Made by a program: the position numbers and the translations under genes. Below are positions 35,201 to 42,728 of a stretch of DNA of 64,000 nucleotides, piece after piece; position 1 is the stretch's first letter, and each line of letters opens with the position of its first letter. Origin of the DNA: Siphonobacter sp. BAB-5405 (GTDB lineage Bacteria; Bacteroidota; Bacteroidia; Cytophagales; Spirosomataceae); assembly GCF_002872335.1 (NCBI RefSeq), contig NZ_NJAG01000002.1:248001-312000 (forward strand), read 5' to 3'. The notes below the pieces were generated by a model, which was given only the letters and a program-made list of their open reading frames with translations, did no database searches and was not told the DNA's origin.

Positions 35201-35719
35201 TTTCGACGTTCCCTTGACGATGACGTTAACGCCCGGTAATCCTTCGCCCGTTGCTTCATCGCGTACGGTGCCGCGAACGGGAATATCGGCCGAAGGCGTC
35301 GCGTGCAGCAGCGACAGCAAAGGCGTGGTGGCGTTCACCGAAGGCATCACAAAGGAAGTCCTGGGAGGTGTGGTGGCAGGTGTGGACTTTTCCTCCGGCG
35401 TAACGACGTAGGCATTTTCTTTGACTTTCTGGTACGTCAGCCCCGCCGGATACAGGATCGCCCGGAGGGCCTGTTCCGCCGTTCGGTGGCTTTTCAGCCG
35501 CTCAACCGGAATCGATACCGGATCGACCACCCGGTTCTCGAACAGAATATCCACTTTATACTGGGTCTTGATTTCCTGCAAAACCTTGCGGAGCGAGCGA
35601 TACGCCGGAGCTTTAGTTTCCTGCCGCAGGGTTTCAGCACGGGCGAAGGTCTGCGAGATGCCAATCCCCGGTAGCATCGTCAAACCCGCCCATAAGCAGA
35701 TGGGTAGCGTTTTTTTCAT
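32243..35719 (-). CDS. SusC/RagA-family TonB-linked outer-membrane transporter with STN domain
   Basis: Outer-membrane importer of 1158 residues, energised by TonB, for glycan oligomers bound by SusD. Order: signal peptide 1-22, STN (secretin/TonB N-terminal) domain about 40-108, CarboxypepD_reg-like domain about 147-220 (VRGTVRDEATGEGLPGVNV), TonB-box region, plug about 235-350 with the SusC signature DIESITVLKDASAAIYG, then the barrel ending in an aromatic-poor terminal strand (FVNVGVNLSL). The STN domain marks it as a signalling transporter that contacts the FecR-type anti-sigma factor encoded just upstream. It is 10 bp from SusD and 21 bp from FecR. Confidence 0.95.
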   Translation of the reverse strand: MKKTLPICLWAGLTMLPGIGISQTFARAETLRQETKAPAYRSLRKVLQEIKTQYKVDILFENRVVDPVSIPVERLKSHRTAEQALRAILYPAGLTYQKVKENAYVVTPEEKSTPATTPPRTSFVMPSVNATTPLLSLLHATPSADIPVRGTVRDEATGEGLPGVNVIVKGTSKGATTDATGTFRLDIPDDNAILVFSSIGYQTQELAVGTQTVLNISMKATDQALNEVVVVGYGEQKKESITGAISTISSKDIEKVHGGSTVSSGLAGKIPGVSFRMTDGRPGSSANIQIRNMGNPLYVIDGIQKDAGQFNNISPNDIESITVLKDASAAIYGVRAANGVIVVTTKRGKMGNPNTINVDAYTGVQNWTRFPRTTNAYEWMLGKADGEMNQYGRTDITPEELAKWQQGTEIGYKSFDWHNYIIKKNAPQYNINVNATGGSDKINYYISATHLFQNSVLGREFTFKRTNIQSNIDAQITNSLKVGVQINGRIETRDNPGVPGSDDYWGPRFALFRNRPTERPFANDNPAYLNDIGHNDTNWGLLNKDKSGYWREDWRVLQTNFTGEYRSPIKGLTAKGTYSYYIADRLMNGHEYTYDAYTYYKDTDTYVRTGGSTNPWRERGTRKVLENVVQGQVNYQNSFGKHNLAATFVAERISRREIDVWVHSVPQTNELPLLQFADMDTYNDSDIQTARAGYIGRLNYNYQNKLFLELAGRRDASYKFAPSKRWGFFPSISGGWRITEEPFFKNWVGGDRVLTNLKLRGSYGALGDDDVGIGDFDYVSGYNYGSSTVIIDGKVIKGSRDRGVPITNISWFTSKILDFGLDYTILNGKFSGSLDYFNRKRSGLRGRKYDVLVPSELGYGLPDENVNSDAQLGGEGSLFYTSKIDQLNFTIGGNLSYSRRKFLSSYKPRWNNSWDYYRNSGENRWNDLYWGYHVIGQFESLNQIAEYGVNIDGQGNKTLLPGDLIYEDTNGDGMINDYDQRPIGNGAGSNPTINFGINLQLAWKGFDFTADFSGGSGYSVIRNWEMRWPFQNTGALLKDFYEDRWHRENPYDLNSAWIPGKFPALRFNDGGHSNNRSSDFWLTNVTYLRMRTMEFGYSIPQRMLEKIKVKRARVYFNTYNLFSLDNLRKAGIDPEISEENGLAYPQNKFVNVGVNLSL

Positions 35720-35740
35720 AGATAATCGTAAGAGGTAGGA

Positions 35741-36715
35741 TTAGTTTTTTTCGGTAAGGGTAATGCGTTTGCCTACGCGTTCCACGTTCAGATTCAGTAC
35801 CAGTTGCAGGGCGTTTAATAACTCATTTCCGTCCTTGGCATTGAAGGTTCCGCTGACCATTCGCTGGGCGAGGTTCTGATTCGGAATCTTTACTTCGTAC
35901 CCGTAATTCTCTTTCATCAGCTGAGCAATTTCGGAGAGTTTGGTATCGGCAAACACGTAGCGGTGCTGCGTCCAGGCGGCCACCTCCTCGGGTTTCGGCT
36001 GTTTCGTCAGAGCGAAGGAACCCACGGGGGTCAGGGTTACCTGATCACCGGGTTTCATGGTTAGCGTCCGGCCCTGTTTCTGGAAATTCAACTGTACTTT
36101 TCCCTGCATGAGTACCACCCGGGTACCGCGTTCCCGGTTGAACACCACAAACTCGGTCCCGAGTACTTCCACGTCGAGGTTGCGGTCGGTTTTGACGACA
36201 AAGCGGCGATGGTCTTTCGTGTGTACTACCGAAAAGCGGGCTTCTCCATTCAGGATGACGTTCCGAGGGCCATTGCCGAAATCGAAACGGGGGTACTTGA
36301 GCGTCGAATTAGCATTCAGGGTGACGTGGCTGCCATCGGGTAGTTCGACGGGAAGTACCTGACTGTATTCCGTTTGATAGGTTTTATACTGAAGGGTATC
36401 CCGAAACAGCCAGCCTGAGCACAGTAACAATACCCCCGCCGCGGCAAACCAGGGTTTCCAGGACCATAACCGACGGCTAACGGGCCTGGCTTCCATCGGC
36501 TGGTTCCCCTGTTGCATGAACAACTGGTATCGTTCGAGAGCCGTTTCGGTATCGGCCACGTATTGGAGTTGCTGCGATTCCCACGCGTGGAGGGTTTCGT
36601 AGAACAGGGTTCGATTTTCCGGCTGCTGAAGCCATTCTTCAATCAACCGGGCCTGCAAAGGCGTCGCTCGCCCGGCATGATAATCCATCAGATGGACTCG
36701 GGTAATCGATTGCAT
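35741..36715 (-). CDS. FecR-family anti-sigma factor
   Basis: Inner-membrane signal transducer of 324 residues. Cytosolic N-terminus (about 1-82), one membrane segment about 86-104 (KPWFAAAGVLLLCSGWLF), periplasmic FecR domain about 115-210 (LPDGSHVTLNANSTLKYP) and a C-terminal DUF4974/STN-like domain about 250-320 (KLSEIAQLMKENYGYEV). It should hold the adjacent ECF sigma factor until the SusC STN domain reports substrate. It sits between the sigma and SusC genes with 34-bp and 21-bp gaps. Confidence 0.94.
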   Translation of the reverse strand: MQSITRVHLMDYHAGRATPLQARLIEEWLQQPENRTLFYETLHAWESQQLQYVADTETALERYQLFMQQGNQPMEARPVSRRLWSWKPWFAAAGVLLLCSGWLFRDTLQYKTYQTEYSQVLPVELPDGSHVTLNANSTLKYPRFDFGNGPRNVILNGEARFSVVHTKDHRRFVVKTDRNLDVEVLGTEFVVFNRERGTRVVLMQGKVQLNFQKQGRTLTMKPGDQVTLTPVGSFALTKQPKPEEVAAWTQHRYVFADTKLSEIAQLMKENYGYEVKIPNQNLAQRMVSGTFNAKDGNELLNALQLVLNLNVERVGKRITLTEKN

Positions 36716-36749
36716 ACGTTGAGGAAAATGAAAAAGATGGGATAAAACC

Positions 36750-37406
36750 TTAGCAACTGAAGAGCACGATCAGGAACAAAAGCCCCTCGTCTTTCAAGAC
36801 GAGTCGGAGTGTCGATAACGCCTTACTAATGTGCGTTTCGACGGTTTTTATACTGATTTGAAGTTCATCGGCAATCTCCTGATACTTCCGGTTTTCGAAG
36901 CGGCTCAGCAGAAAAACCCGCTTGCACTGCGAGGGAAGTTGTTCAATCGTTTGCTCAATTTTGCGTTGCAGCTCGTCGAACTGGACCATTTCGGCGGGCG
37001 ACGGCTGGTAATCTACTACGGACAACTGCTGCGGATCGGTGCTCTGGCGGGATTTCTGTAATTCCCACCGCAGGTAATTATACGAACGGTTCCGGACGGC
37101 CTGGTACAGATAGGCCACGAAGGAAGTCGTGACGGATTCATACACCCGATCACTCCAGAATCGACAGAAGACCTCCGAGACTATGTCTTCGGCCACTTCC
37201 CTGGAATACACCAGTCGAACCGAATGACTGCATAAAGCCGCGTAGTATTGCCTAAACAGGGCTTCACAGCCCTTCTGGGGGTTTTCCTGAAATAATAATT
37301 GTAACGATTCTTCCGTGTCTTTTCCCATCGGATTACGTGGATTGAAATCCACCAATCGGGCGGCGGGTAACGAACGGATTACCGGAGTAGGTACAGGTAC
37401 AGACAT
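36750..37406 (-). CDS. ECF RNA polymerase sigma factor (Bacteroidota FecI-like)
   Basis: Sigma-70 family protein with region 2 (about 60-125, ALFRQYYAALCSHSVRLV and EDIVSEVFCRFW) and region 4 (about 155-205, LPSQCKRVFLLSRFENRKY then QEIADELQISIKTVETHISK). Total 218 residues from the ATG at 37406; the ATG at 37328 (MGKDTEESLQ) gives the more common length of 192 and is an equal candidate. First gene of the operon with FecR, SusC, SusD and DUF3823, which it probably activates after transporter signalling. Confidence 0.93.
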   Translation of the reverse strand: MSVPVPTPVIRSLPAARLVDFNPRNPMGKDTEESLQLLFQENPQKGCEALFRQYYAALCSHSVRLVYSREVAEDIVSEVFCRFWSDRVYESVTTSFVAYLYQAVRNRSYNYLRWELQKSRQSTDPQQLSVVDYQPSPAEMVQFDELQRKIEQTIEQLPSQCKRVFLLSRFENRKYQEIADELQISIKTVETHISKALSTLRLVLKDEGLLFLIVLFSC

Positions 37407-37939
37407 AAGTCAGCGGTTCCAGCGAGTAAAGGGATTCACTGAGCTTATTGACAAGTAGGTATTCAAACACCCTGAGTCACTTTTATAATTTTTTATATAT
37501 TTTTTTCGACCTTAATAAGAATAACTAATTCCGTTTAAAAATGCTAGTCTAGTTCTTCCTACGAATAATTCTATTCATCCGAATTACGAACTCAGGGTTT
37601 CGGCCTACGAACTTGTCCTGAGTGTAGCTTGATTTATTCCCTACCTTTGCACGAATTCAAAGTACCCTTGAATGAAACTATACCTCTTGCCTGTTTTATC
37701 TATTTGCTTTGGACCAACGCCTGTCCAGTCAATGAATTGGGCAGCGTTGGCTCCGGGCCATTACCGGAATGGGCTCTTGTGCCGTTGTGCATCGGGTATG
37801 CTCGACTGGCTACGAAGGCATCAAAATCATACGCTTAACCTCTAATCCTTACTTATTCACTAACGTCCCCGTTCATTAGCTACGCTTACTGACTACCTCT
37901 AAACAATCCACTACCAACCACTAACTACCAACGCTCGAT
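37407..37939. other. Divergent regulatory region between the sigma factor and the GH5-like gene
   Basis: The 533-bp gap includes a strongly AT-rich block (about 37480-37512) upstream of the leftward sigma gene, and a -7-like TACCTTTG at 37642-37649 pointing right. A 57-codon frame follows it (37672-37845). The rest, up to the GH5-like ATG at 37940, shows no recognisable structure. Confidence 0.45.
37672..37845 (+). CDS. Candidate 57-residue peptide, unproven
   Basis: An ATG at 37672 opens 57 codons beginning MKLYLLPVLSICFG, a signal-peptide-like start, and ending in a cysteine-, Trp- and His-containing tail. TACCTTTG (37642-37649) is correctly placed to drive it with a very short leader, but no -33 TTG is found at the ideal spacing. 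No family was recognised. Another frame overlaps it (37629-37838). It may simply be a leader of the downstream hydrolase gene. Confidence 0.2.
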   Translation: MKLYLLPVLSICFGPTPVQSMNWAALAPGHYRNGLLCRCASGMLDWLRRHQNHTLNL

Positions 37940-39019
37940 ATGATTCGTAGTTTGCTTACCCTTCTCACGCTGGGCTTCTTTTTCGTAACGGCTCAAGCTC
38001 AAACCACAACGGGCGAACCCGTCAAAGTGGTGCCCGGTCGCTGGTCGGCTCAGAAAGCCAACGACTGGTACGCCAAGCAACCCTGGCCCGTAGGTGCCAA
38101 CTTTACGCCCAGCACGGCCATTAATCAGCTGGAATTCTGGCAAGCCGATACCTGGGATCCGCAAACGATTGACAAAGAACTGGGCTGGGCGGAAGGCATT
38201 GGCATGAACGTCATGCGGGTGTTTCTGCACAATTTGCTTTGGGAAAATGACGCTGAAGGCCTCAAGAAACGCATGGGCGAGTTTCTGACCATTGCCGATA
38301 AACACAAGATCAAGATTCTGTTTGTACTCTTCGATTCCTGCTGGAACGACGATCCGAAAACCGGCAAGCAACCCGAACCCAAACCGGGCGTACACAACTC
38401 GGGTTGGCTGCGGGCACCCGGTACCAAGCGGATGTTTGACTCGCGTACCTGGGGATCGCTGGAAGCGTATACGAAGGGCGTCATCGGAGCTTATGCCAAC
38501 GACAACCGTATTTTAGGCTGGGATTTATTCAACGAACCCACCAACAATGGCTACAACGATGCCGTGATGCCGCTGCTCATCAAGTCGTTTGAATGGGCCC
38601 GGGCGGCCAAGCCTAGTCAGCCGATTACGTCTGGCTGGTGGCATGACCATCCGTTATCCAACGGATTTATGCTGGCCAACTCGGACATCATTACGTTTCA
38701 CAACTACAAATCAGCGGAAGAGCTGGAAAAACAGATCCTTGAATTACAGAAACTCGGTCGTCCGATGATCTGTACGGAATACATGGCCCGCAAGCACAAC
38801 AGCCTCTTCCAAACCTGTTTACCCATTTTCAAAAAATACAAAGTGGGAGCCATTAACTGGGGTCTGGTAGCGGGGAAAACCAACACGTACTACGCCTGGG
38901 ACGAACCCATTCCCAGCGGCGATGAACCCAAACTCTGGTTTCACGAAGTGTTCCGCAAAGACGGTAGCCCCTACAAAGCCGAAGAAGTACAGGTAATCCG
39001 GGAGCTGACCAAGAAGTAA
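37940..39019 (+). CDS. Exported GH5-like glycoside hydrolase (cellulase/mannanase superfamily)
   Basis: Predicted secreted TIM-barrel hydrolase of 359 residues, often labelled 1,4-beta-xylanase or cellulase family in Bacteroidota. Signal peptide 1-20 (ending TAQA), then GANFTPSTAINQLEFWQADT, IGMNVMRVFLHNLLWEND, acid/base E199 in LGWDLFNEPTN and nucleophile E280 in MICTEYMAR, with the intervening ITFHNY strand. It diverges from the sigma factor of the SusCD operon, so it probably belongs to the same locus. Exact GH family and substrate are not certain. Confidence 0.85.
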   Translation: MIRSLLTLLTLGFFFVTAQAQTTTGEPVKVVPGRWSAQKANDWYAKQPWPVGANFTPSTAINQLEFWQADTWDPQTIDKELGWAEGIGMNVMRVFLHNLLWENDAEGLKKRMGEFLTIADKHKIKILFVLFDSCWNDDPKTGKQPEPKPGVHNSGWLRAPGTKRMFDSRTWGSLEAYTKGVIGAYANDNRILGWDLFNEPTNNGYNDAVMPLLIKSFEWARAAKPSQPITSGWWHDHPLSNGFMLANSDIITFHNYKSAEELEKQILELQKLGRPMICTEYMARKHNSLFQTCLPIFKKYKVGAINWGLVAGKTNTYYAWDEPIPSGDEPKLWFHEVFRKDGSPYKAEEVQVIRELTKK

Positions 39020-39042
39020 TTCATCCTGCGTTTGTACGAATC

Positions 39043-39080
39043 TATCCCGAGAGCACTCGATGCTTTCGGGATATTTTTTT
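39043..39080 (+). terminator. Terminator after the GH5-like gene
   Basis: TATCCCGA (39043-39050) pairs with TCGGGATA (39066-39073), followed by seven T. Confidence 0.85.
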
Positions 39081-39101
39081 GTCGCTATGCCAGCGAATGT
39101 A

Positions 39102-39133
39102 TTGATTTTCATCAATCAAACAGGCTATCTTTG
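39102..39133 (+). promoter_or_regulatory. Bacteroidota-type promoter for the Hcp-like operon
   Basis: TTGA at 39102-39105 and TATCTTTG at 39126-39133 are separated by 20 bp, matching the -33 TTG / -7 TAnnTTTG arrangement. Transcription would start near 39140, leaving a leader of about 230 nt before the ATG at 39370. Confidence 0.6.
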
Positions 39134-39369
39134 TTCTGCCCTCTTACTACGTCATTTTTCCAGTTTCCCAGGCTACGTATCCTTTTTCGGCGTACTGCAG
39201 CTGCGTGACTGGTAGATGCCGTGACTTTCCCCCAAGCGTTCGATCCCGCCAGTACGATCGTCTTCGAGAAAGCCTTTTCTTTTAATGGATGGCTTGACTG
39301 CTTCGGTCAGGCTGTTTCCGCTGTACCCTATTACAAACCTTTTATTCCACCTTTTATCACTTTTATTTC

Positions 39370-39912
39370 ATGAGAAAAGTGTACTTCTCTTTGCTCCTGA
39401 GCCTATTTGCTCTGGTTGCTACCCGTACGAATGCCCAGGGTCTTTTTATGAGTATTGATGCCATCACCAAAAACGGCACTCAGCTCAAAAACCATCAAAA
39501 TGAAGTTGAACTCAGCAGTATCCAATATGGTATAGAAAGTGAGGCTTCTTTTGTAAAGGGAACTGGGGCTGCCCTTGGAAAACCTACCTTTAGTGCCCTT
39601 ACGCTTACCAAATTTTATGACATTTCCAGTACAGCTCTGATCGACAAAATGGTCACGGGAGTAGCTATCCCAAAAGTCGATGTCAACTTTTACGACCGGG
39701 AAAATCGGATTTCGTATCGAATTCAACTGGAGGATGTGTTTGTCACTTCGTATCAAACCAGTTCTACGGGTACTTGTGAAGGCGGTTGTCCGGGTTTACA
39801 GGAGTCGATTAGTTTTGTTTTCAAAAGATACAGCATCTTTGACACAAAGAACCAGGCCGAAACACTACAGCAGAAATTTAGCTTTGATATCAGCACGGGT
39901 AGAAAATTTTAA
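39370..39912 (+). CDS. Exported Hcp-fold protein (T6SS Hcp-like family)
   Basis: A 180-residue protein with a Sec signal peptide (MRKVYFSLLLSLFALVATRT, cleavage after NAQ). The mature part reads like the Hcp (PF05638) beta-barrel: GLFMSIDAITKNGTQLKNHQ, ELSSIQYGIESEAS, GKPTFSALTLTKFYDISST, VTGVAIPKVDVNFYDR, IQLEDVFVTSYQTSSTG and a SISFVFKRYSIF strand. Hcp tube proteins of type VI secretion lack a signal peptide, so this is an exported relative with an unknown role, not proof of a T6SS. A CEGGC pair of cysteines lies in a loop. It is 15 bp upstream of a T9SS cargo gene. Confidence 0.75.
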   Translation: MRKVYFSLLLSLFALVATRTNAQGLFMSIDAITKNGTQLKNHQNEVELSSIQYGIESEASFVKGTGAALGKPTFSALTLTKFYDISSTALIDKMVTGVAIPKVDVNFYDRENRISYRIQLEDVFVTSYQTSSTGTCEGGCPGLQESISFVFKRYSIFDTKNQAETLQQKFSFDISTGRKF

Positions 39913-39927
39913 CGCCAGACCATTCGT

Positions 39928-40761
39928 ATGTTGATACGCTTTATTTATCTCCTCCTTGGGTGTATCGGGTGGTTGGCTCTACCGGGGTATTCGCAATCAA
40001 GAGTTCCTCACCCGCAAAAAATCAGCCCTTATCAGGCGACCAAACGGAAAGTGGATAGTCTTCAGCAACGAACGACTGCCGGATACTTTTCTGCCCATTC
40101 AACGGCGATCCGTACCATTTCCAGACCGCTGGCTGGGGGGCGACAACTGGCTACTACCTGCGACAGCTACTTTTGTACCCGGATTCGATCTCCCCTACCC
40201 GTCACCTGGGTAGATGTGACGGGCCAGCGGCTCAGCGAAAATCAGGTGAAAATAACCTGGGAAACCGCGACCGAAGTCAACAATCAATACTTTGAGGTAC
40301 AGCGTTCGTGGCAGGCGACCGAAGGCTTCGAAACCATCGCAACGGTACCGGGTGGACACACGTCCTCCCGGACGCTTCGCTACGAATCCATCGATGCCAA
40401 CCCGTTTGCCGGAATTACCTATTACCGCATCAGGCAGCTGGATACGGATGGCTCCTACTCTTTTTCGAAAGTAGTTTCGGTGAAGGGATACGAACAGGTT
40501 CTAGCCGTAAGAGCGTTTCCAAACCCGGCGGTCCGGCAAAAGATTACCTTTCAGCTCTCCGGACTAAAAGCTCCCCAAGCGGTTGCCGTTGAATTATATA
40601 ATTCACGGGGCATGCTGGTCTACCAGCGAAAGGATCAGCCTTTATCGGATGACTTTCAGCTTGAGGTTGATCCTACGGCTCATCTAGCTGCGGGTTTCTT
40701 TTTCGTAAAGATTCGTACGAATACCCAGCTCGCTCAGGCTTCGTTTGTCCTGCTGCCCTAG
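39928..40761 (+). CDS. Secreted protein with type IX secretion (type A) sorting domain
   Basis: A 277-residue exported protein of unknown function. Signal peptide 1-22 (GYSQ), an unassigned region to about residue 90, a beta-sandwich motif LPVTWVDVTGQRLSENQVKI then TWETATEVNNQYFEVQRS that commonly precedes sorting domains, and the C-terminal T9SS domain about 195-277 (AFPNPAVRQKITFQL, VELYNSRGMLVYQ, LAAGFFFVKIRTN). It should be exported by PorU/T9SS and anchored or released. It is cotranscribed with the Hcp-like gene; a strong terminator follows. Confidence 0.85.
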   Translation: MLIRFIYLLLGCIGWLALPGYSQSRVPHPQKISPYQATKRKVDSLQQRTTAGYFSAHSTAIRTISRPLAGGRQLATTCDSYFCTRIRSPLPVTWVDVTGQRLSENQVKITWETATEVNNQYFEVQRSWQATEGFETIATVPGGHTSSRTLRYESIDANPFAGITYYRIRQLDTDGSYSFSKVVSVKGYEQVLAVRAFPNPAVRQKITFQLSGLKAPQAVAVELYNSRGMLVYQRKDQPLSDDFQLEVDPTAHLAAGFFFVKIRTNTQLAQASFVLLP

Positions 40762-40777
40762 CTTCGCTTACGTTCCT

Positions 40778-40815
40778 AAAAAAAGGTACTGGTTGACGAG
40801 CCAGTACCTTTTTTT
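40778..40815 (+). terminator. Terminator after the T9SS cargo gene
   Basis: AAAAAAAGGTACTGG (40778-40792), 8-nt loop, CCAGTACCTTTTTTT (40801-40815). The stem is symmetric and could act in both directions. Confidence 0.9.
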
Positions 40816-40942
40816 ATGGAATCCGGAGTAGAGTCATGTGGGATAAAACCTCCGCACCGCCTACATCGACGAAACGCAATTATTCGGCGGAAATTGATCG
40901 CATGAATCTGGTAGGCCGGGCTGGCTTTTCGACGAGTATCGG

Positions 40943-41419
40943 TTACAACTCTTTCAGCATCCAGATGGTGCAGCTGTAATGCCCCGAATTTCCCAAAGCC
41001 TGTGGGATGTAATGAAAACCCATTTTCTCGTACATGCCCACTGCGGCCGACATTTCGGCAAAGGTCTCCAGATACAGTTGGCGATAGCCCAGCGACTGGG
41101 CGGTATCAAAACACTGTTGCATGAGGCGTTTACCAATGCCCTTGCCCCGGGAGGCGGGTGTCAGGAAAAAACGAACCAGCTCGGCACAGCCGTCGGGCAG
41201 ACCACTGGTCGGTGATACGCCGCAGCCCCCCAGGATTTCGCCGGATTCTTCGGCTACCCAATAGGCCGAGCCCGGTTTTTGAAAAAGTGCAAATAGATCG
41301 TCCGTGGTAGGATCCGTATGGGCAGTTCCTTGCAGGGGTACATGAAATTCTTCAATGGAACTCCGGATAATCTGGGCTAAACGGGCGTTGTCTTTCGGTT
41401 CAATGGGACGAAATAGCAT
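40943..41419 (-). CDS. GNAT-family N-acetyltransferase
   Basis: Acetyl-CoA-dependent transferase of 158 residues: ARLAQIIRSSIEEF near the N-terminus, beta-4 strand CAELVRFFLTPASRGKGIGK with the pyrophosphate-binding RGKGIGKRLM (Q/RxxGxG/A), and the C-terminal LYLETFAEMSAAVGMYEKMG and FHYI signature. Acceptor substrate is unknown. It is single and leftward. Confidence 0.9.
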   Translation of the reverse strand: MLFRPIEPKDNARLAQIIRSSIEEFHVPLQGTAHTDPTTDDLFALFQKPGSAYWVAEESGEILGGCGVSPTSGLPDGCAELVRFFLTPASRGKGIGKRLMQQCFDTAQSLGYRQLYLETFAEMSAAVGMYEKMGFHYIPQALGNSGHYSCTIWMLKEL

Positions 41420-41493
41420 ACAATCAAGAGGGAATGAACGTGAAAAAAACCGGCGTTTGACTTCCAGCCTTTAAAAATAAGGGTCTGAAACGA

Positions 41494-41529
41494 AAACATC
41501 CCGAAGCGTCGCGGCTTTCGGGATGTTTT
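41494..41529 (-). terminator. Terminator after the lactonase gene
   Basis: AAACATCCCGAA and TTCGGGATGTTT (left arm about 41494-41505) pair around a GC-rich loop; leftward transcripts end in TTT. It lies just beyond the lactonase stop. Confidence 0.75.
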
Positions 41530-41555
41530 ATCTATTGCCTCAGGGGTTGTTTCGT

Positions 41556-42689
41556 CTAATTTTTCGGAATCATTTTCAGACAAACGGGCATTGAAACGGA
41601 AATCTCCTTGCCCGTGGGCGTAATTTTTCCACTTTTCGCATCGCGTTTAAATACCACGACATTATCCGTATCGCGGTTCGCTACCAGCACCAATTCGCCG
41701 GAAGGATCAATCATGAAGTTCCGGGGGTGTTTGCCGCCGGAAGACGTAATATCTACCAGCTTGAGCGTACCCGTTTTAGGATCGATGGCGTAAATCGCGA
41801 TGCTATCGTGCCCGCGATTCGAACCGTACAGGAATTTGCCGTCCGGTGATACGTGTAAATCAGCACAAATATTTTCACCCTTAAAATCCGTTGGTACGGT
41901 AGACAGACTTTGCAGGGGCGTTAAGGTGCCGTCTTTGCTGTAGGCGTAGGCCGTTACCGTTTGATTCAGTTCATTAATGGCGTACACGAATTTACCCGAT
42001 GGGTGGAAGGTAAAATGTCGCGGTCCTGCTCCGGGAGTGGCTTTGGTGGGTTTGCCTTCGGTCAGCTTACCCGTTTTTTCGTCGAGCTGGTAATACGTGA
42101 TTTCATCCATACCCAGATCCGGCACAAACACATCGCGGTTATTGGGAGCAATATTGATGGAATGGACGTGAGCTTTTTCCTGGCGTTTCTCGTTGGGTCC
42201 TTTTCCTTCGTGTTGAATGGTTTGCTGCGGGGCTCCTACGCCTCCGTTTTCCAGCACCGGTAAAACGCTCAGACTGCCACCGCCGTAATTACCGACAATC
42301 ACCCATTGGCCGGTACGATCCACGGCTACGTAGCAGGGGCCCGCTCCACCCGAGGATTCTGAACTCAGTTTGTCGAGCGTCCCGGTCTTAGTATCAAACG
42401 TAAAAGCGTATACGGCTCCGCCATTTTCCATTTCACCCACGGAATACACCTTTTTTTCGTCCGGCGACACGGCCAGGTACGAGGGATTTTTCAAACCTTT
42501 GGCAACACTTTCCGGAGCAAATTCGCCGGTCTTCGTATTAAAGGAATAGACATAAATCCCTTCACTGGATTTTTGCGTGTAGGTACCAATCAGGAGATGA
42601 TATTCATCTTTTTTTGGACGTGGCGGCGAAATCAGTTGAGCCGAACCAAGTAGACCCAGGCCTATGGAAATTACAGTTAATGTTTGCAT
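41556..42689 (-). CDS. Lactonase family protein (YbhE/6-phosphogluconolactonase-like)
   Basis: Seven-bladed beta-propeller of 377 residues related to YbhE-type lactonases. Recognisable repeats include YHLLIGTYTQKSSEGIYVYS, NPSYLAVSPDEKKVYSVGE, GPCYVAVDRTGQWVIVGNYG (then GGSLSV), AHVHSINIAPNNRDVFVPDL, GAGPRHFTFHPSGKFVYAIN and KHPRNFMIDPSGELVLVANR. The N-terminus (LTVISIGLGLLGSAQL) is a likely signal peptide, implying a periplasmic lactonase and not the cytosolic pentose-pathway enzyme. The substrate is unknown. Confidence 0.9.
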   Translation of the reverse strand: MQTLTVISIGLGLLGSAQLISPPRPKKDEYHLLIGTYTQKSSEGIYVYSFNTKTGEFAPESVAKGLKNPSYLAVSPDEKKVYSVGEMENGGAVYAFTFDTKTGTLDKLSSESSGGAGPCYVAVDRTGQWVIVGNYGGGSLSVLPVLENGGVGAPQQTIQHEGKGPNEKRQEKAHVHSINIAPNNRDVFVPDLGMDEITYYQLDEKTGKLTEGKPTKATPGAGPRHFTFHPSGKFVYAINELNQTVTAYAYSKDGTLTPLQSLSTVPTDFKGENICADLHVSPDGKFLYGSNRGHDSIAIYAIDPKTGTLKLVDITSSGGKHPRNFMIDPSGELVLVANRDTDNVVVFKRDAKSGKITPTGKEISVSMPVCLKMIPKN

Positions 42690-42712
42690 GCATTCAAAGG
42701 TTTAGTAAAGCC

Positions 42713-42720
42713 CAAAGCTA
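42713..42720 (-). promoter_or_regulatory. -7 element upstream of the lactonase gene
   Basis: The minus strand reads TAGCTTTG here (TAnnTTTG), 24 nt before the lactonase ATG. No -33 TTG is visible at the standard spacing, so the call is tentative. Confidence 0.4.
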
Positions 42721-42728
42721 TACGTTAT

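Larger units (their letters stand above)
39020..39369. other. Terminator, promoter and long leader before the Hcp-like gene
   Basis: 350 bp holding the GH5 terminator (39043-39080), a good Bacteroidota promoter (39102-39133), and then about 230 nt of apparent untranslated leader with a small hairpin around 39292-39310 (TTGAC/GTCAG). No gene was seen in it. Confidence 0.5.

Noticed and set aside
34046-35239. A 397-codon frame on the plus strand opposite SusC
   Set aside because: It lies wholly antisense to strongly recognisable SusC sequence and has no family features; long antisense frames arise from codon bias.
39370-39912. Hcp-like gene as evidence for a type VI secretion system
   Set aside because: It has a Sec signal peptide, and no sheath, VgrG, baseplate or ClpV gene is present; the ClpB gene has the long middle domain and is not ClpV.
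40765-40778. The 14-mer CGCTTACGTTCCTA shared by 40765-40778 and 61153-61166
   Set aside because: Only two occurrences noticed, in unrelated contexts and without further similarity; compatible with chance in similar-composition spacers.
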